DNA of 64,000 bases from Sporosarcina jiandibaonis (GTDB lineage Bacteria; Bacillota; Bacilli; Bacillales_A; Planococcaceae): the NCBI RefSeq assembly GCF_013184495.1, contig NZ_JAAOIY010000005.1, positions 62,001 to 126,000 on the forward strand. The letters are read 5' to 3'. Position numbers and translations under genes: made by a program. Every line of letters starts with the position of its first letter. Position 1 is the first letter of the stretch. The notes under the pieces are model-generated. The model did no database searches. It was not told the origin of the DNA and saw only the letters and a program-made list of their open reading frames with translations. Of the stretch, positions 62,535-64,000 are shown one piece after another.

Positions 62535-63977
62535 ATGAAGAAAACTCTTTTTATTGCTTTCTGTCTACTACTTATCGGCGGTTGCACACCGACGAAGGAA
62601 GAAAAAATAAACGACAAAGAGCCAGTAGAAGAGCCAGTAGAAGAGCCGACTGAAAAAGTCGATGAAGTAGTTGAAGAAGAGGATAGTACCGAGATTGAAC
62701 AAGAAGAAATTGAAGAAACGACAGAAGACGAAGAAAAACCCGAAGAAGCAGCAGAAGAAAAGATGCCATTAGGCGATTATGAAGTGTTTCTTGGTGGAGA
62801 GATGATCGAGGAAGATGACAAAATCATCATTAATGGAGAGAGTAATCTTTTACCGGGAGCGAGAGTCGTAGGTTCTGTCAGTGTCGGTGACGATGAATAT
62901 TATGCGGATACTTCTGAACTCATTCAAGAGGATGGAAGTTTTTATATGGAGATAAAACACCATGACTTGAACAAAGAATCGACTGTCGCCGTCCGATTCC
63001 ATTTTGATGGGCCGCAAGACGCTGGCATTACTCGCCATTATGGAGACAGAGGTCAAAAACTTGAAGGGGTTTACATCTACAAACATCAAGGAGAAGTCGG
63101 CGGCGGAAAACCGAAAAATATTTTCAAACAGGCGATGGTGACCGCTACATTTGATCCAAGTGAAGATAAAGCCATCCGTCAGTTCAATGAACCAACTTGG
63201 TATCCGATCCCTGACGATATGGGAGACCCTCGTGTTTGGATTGAAGTCGACGAGATTAATAACGACGAAGAATATTTCTATATACATGGACACAGTAATA
63301 TCATTGAAGGCAGTAAGTTGTTTTTGGATTATTATTCCAAAAGAGACGAAACGCTTGTTTTACCCGACGGATCTTTTAATTTTAAATTCCCTTATGAATA
63401 CCGAGAAAACACGCCGTTTAAAATTCAACTCGTACCGAATCACTATACGCAGTGGAATATCGTGAGTGAAACCTACGGCGAAAGAGGTCAAAAACTTGTT
63501 GGCGAACTCGTGCAAAAGGAAAAATACAGCGATAAACTTTACGCTGAAAAAATAGTTGAACAGGAATCGACAATGATTGATGTGCCCGACAATGTCGAGC
63601 TGAAAATAGAAGGTTCTGAAGTGACAATGCTCGTACCCGACAATGTACTGTTCGATTTCGATAAATTCGACCTGAAAGAGTCGTCCAAAAAAACATTGAA
63701 AGAGATTAGTAAATCATTAGAATCATCTTTCAATAAAAAAGACTTGGATATCGTTATTCACGGTCACACCGATAATTTAGGAAACAAGGAGTATAACCTC
63801 GAACTTTCCGAAAAGAGAGCCATTGAAGTGAAAAAGTATTTGGAAAGTCTATTGCCATCATCAGAAGTTAAATTCACGACAAAAGGTCACGGTGATGCGA
63901 AACCAATCGCAACAAATGACAACGAATCCGGTCAAGCGAAAAATAGACGTGTCGAGATTGTCATCAATTTAAAATAA
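62535..63977 (+). CDS. OmpA-domain lipoprotein with duplicated beta domain
   Basis: 480 residues. Lipobox IGGC, a Glu/Lys/Val-rich low-complexity linker (residues about 22-78), two related beta modules (each ending HYGDRGQKLEGV / TYGERGQKLVGE), and a C-terminal OmpA/MotB peptidoglycan-binding domain: FDFDKFDLKESSKKTL, IHGHTDNLGNKEYNLELSEKRA, GHGDAKPIATNDNESGQAKNRRVEI with the Asp and Arg that bind diaminopimelate. Known: such domains bind peptidoglycan. In a monoderm, a lipoprotein with this domain would link membrane and wall. GGGAGG precedes the ATG. Confidence 0.88.
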   Translation: MKKTLFIAFCLLLIGGCTPTKEEKINDKEPVEEPVEEPTEKVDEVVEEEDSTEIEQEEIEETTEDEEKPEEAAEEKMPLGDYEVFLGGEMIEEDDKIIINGESNLLPGARVVGSVSVGDDEYYADTSELIQEDGSFYMEIKHHDLNKESTVAVRFHFDGPQDAGITRHYGDRGQKLEGVYIYKHQGEVGGGKPKNIFKQAMVTATFDPSEDKAIRQFNEPTWYPIPDDMGDPRVWIEVDEINNDEEYFYIHGHSNIIEGSKLFLDYYSKRDETLVLPDGSFNFKFPYEYRENTPFKIQLVPNHYTQWNIVSETYGERGQKLVGELVQKEKYSDKLYAEKIVEQESTMIDVPDNVELKIEGSEVTMLVPDNVLFDFDKFDLKESSKKTLKEISKSLESSFNKKDLDIVIHGHTDNLGNKEYNLELSEKRAIEVKKYLESLLPSSEVKFTTKGHGDAKPIATNDNESGQAKNRRVEIVINLK

Positions 63978-64000
63978 ATTTAATAGGGGGTATGCAAGTT

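Overview
The window looks like chromosomal DNA from an endospore-forming, low-to-medium GC member of the Bacillota. Gene content points to Bacillaceae/Planococcaceae, perhaps a Sporosarcina-like organism; this is an inference from a gerA-type germination operon, several YheC/YheD spore-coat ATP-grasp genes, a CotY/CotZ-like coat protein, sigma-A-type promoters, strong GGAGG ribosome sites and frequent TTG/GTG starts. I could not run any search, so names rest on motifs I can read.

Layout. (1) 1-4.1 kb: an ornithine cyclodeaminase (cut by the window edge) and an MHS-type transporter on the minus strand, a divergent XRE-cupin regulator with a 21-bp palindrome between them, then proline dehydrogenase. 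(2) 4.1-12.1 kb: leucyl aminopeptidase, a small lipoprotein, a GNAT, an SRPBCC-ArsR pair with its own operator, a Trm11-like methyltransferase pair, and an NhaC-type antiporter joined to argH. (3) 12.2-19.6 kb: a CUT1 sugar ABC transporter, a hydrolase, an MBL-fold enzyme, a PuuD-like glutamine amidotransferase and an M19 dipeptidase. (4) 19.6-26.5 kb: a gerA-gerB-gerC operon, a lipid-anchored methionine sulfoxide reductase with its thioredoxin-like partner, and a secreted MBL-HhH protein with a DUF3006 partner. (5) 26.7-40.1 kb: a visibly AT-rich spore-surface island with six ATP-grasp genes (five YheC/D type), a CotY/Z-like protein, a Mur-ligase paralogue and a complete three-gene 2-aminoethylphosphonate pathway (PEP mutase, phosphonopyruvate decarboxylase, aminotransferase). 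The pathway overlaps a YheC/D-type ATP-grasp gene and lies between two same-orientation remnants of one IS4-like insertion sequence. (6) 40.4-62.2 kb: a GabD-type aldehyde dehydrogenase, then a fatty/organic-acid catabolic cluster (acyl-CoA dehydrogenases, SDRs, HAD, thiolase, MaoC pair, CoA ligase, thioesterases, ACAD11-like kinase, ComB-like phosphatase, Fe-ADH, quinone oxidoreductase) with a TetR regulator and three copies of one operator, ending in a five-gene Liv-type ABC transporter. (7) 62.5-64 kb: an OmpA-domain lipoprotein.

The two most interesting points are the phosphonate/ATP-grasp cassette inside the spore-coat island, which could make a phosphonate-decorated spore component, and a set of degenerate repeats with an almost exact 21-bp period but different core sequences in four separate intergenic gaps (about 7.26, 15.44, 16.72 and 23.29 kb). 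The catabolic cluster also encodes, as separate proteins, the two halves of the ACAD10/11 system for 4-hydroxyacyl-CoA, with a phosphatase-family gene directly coupled to the kinase.
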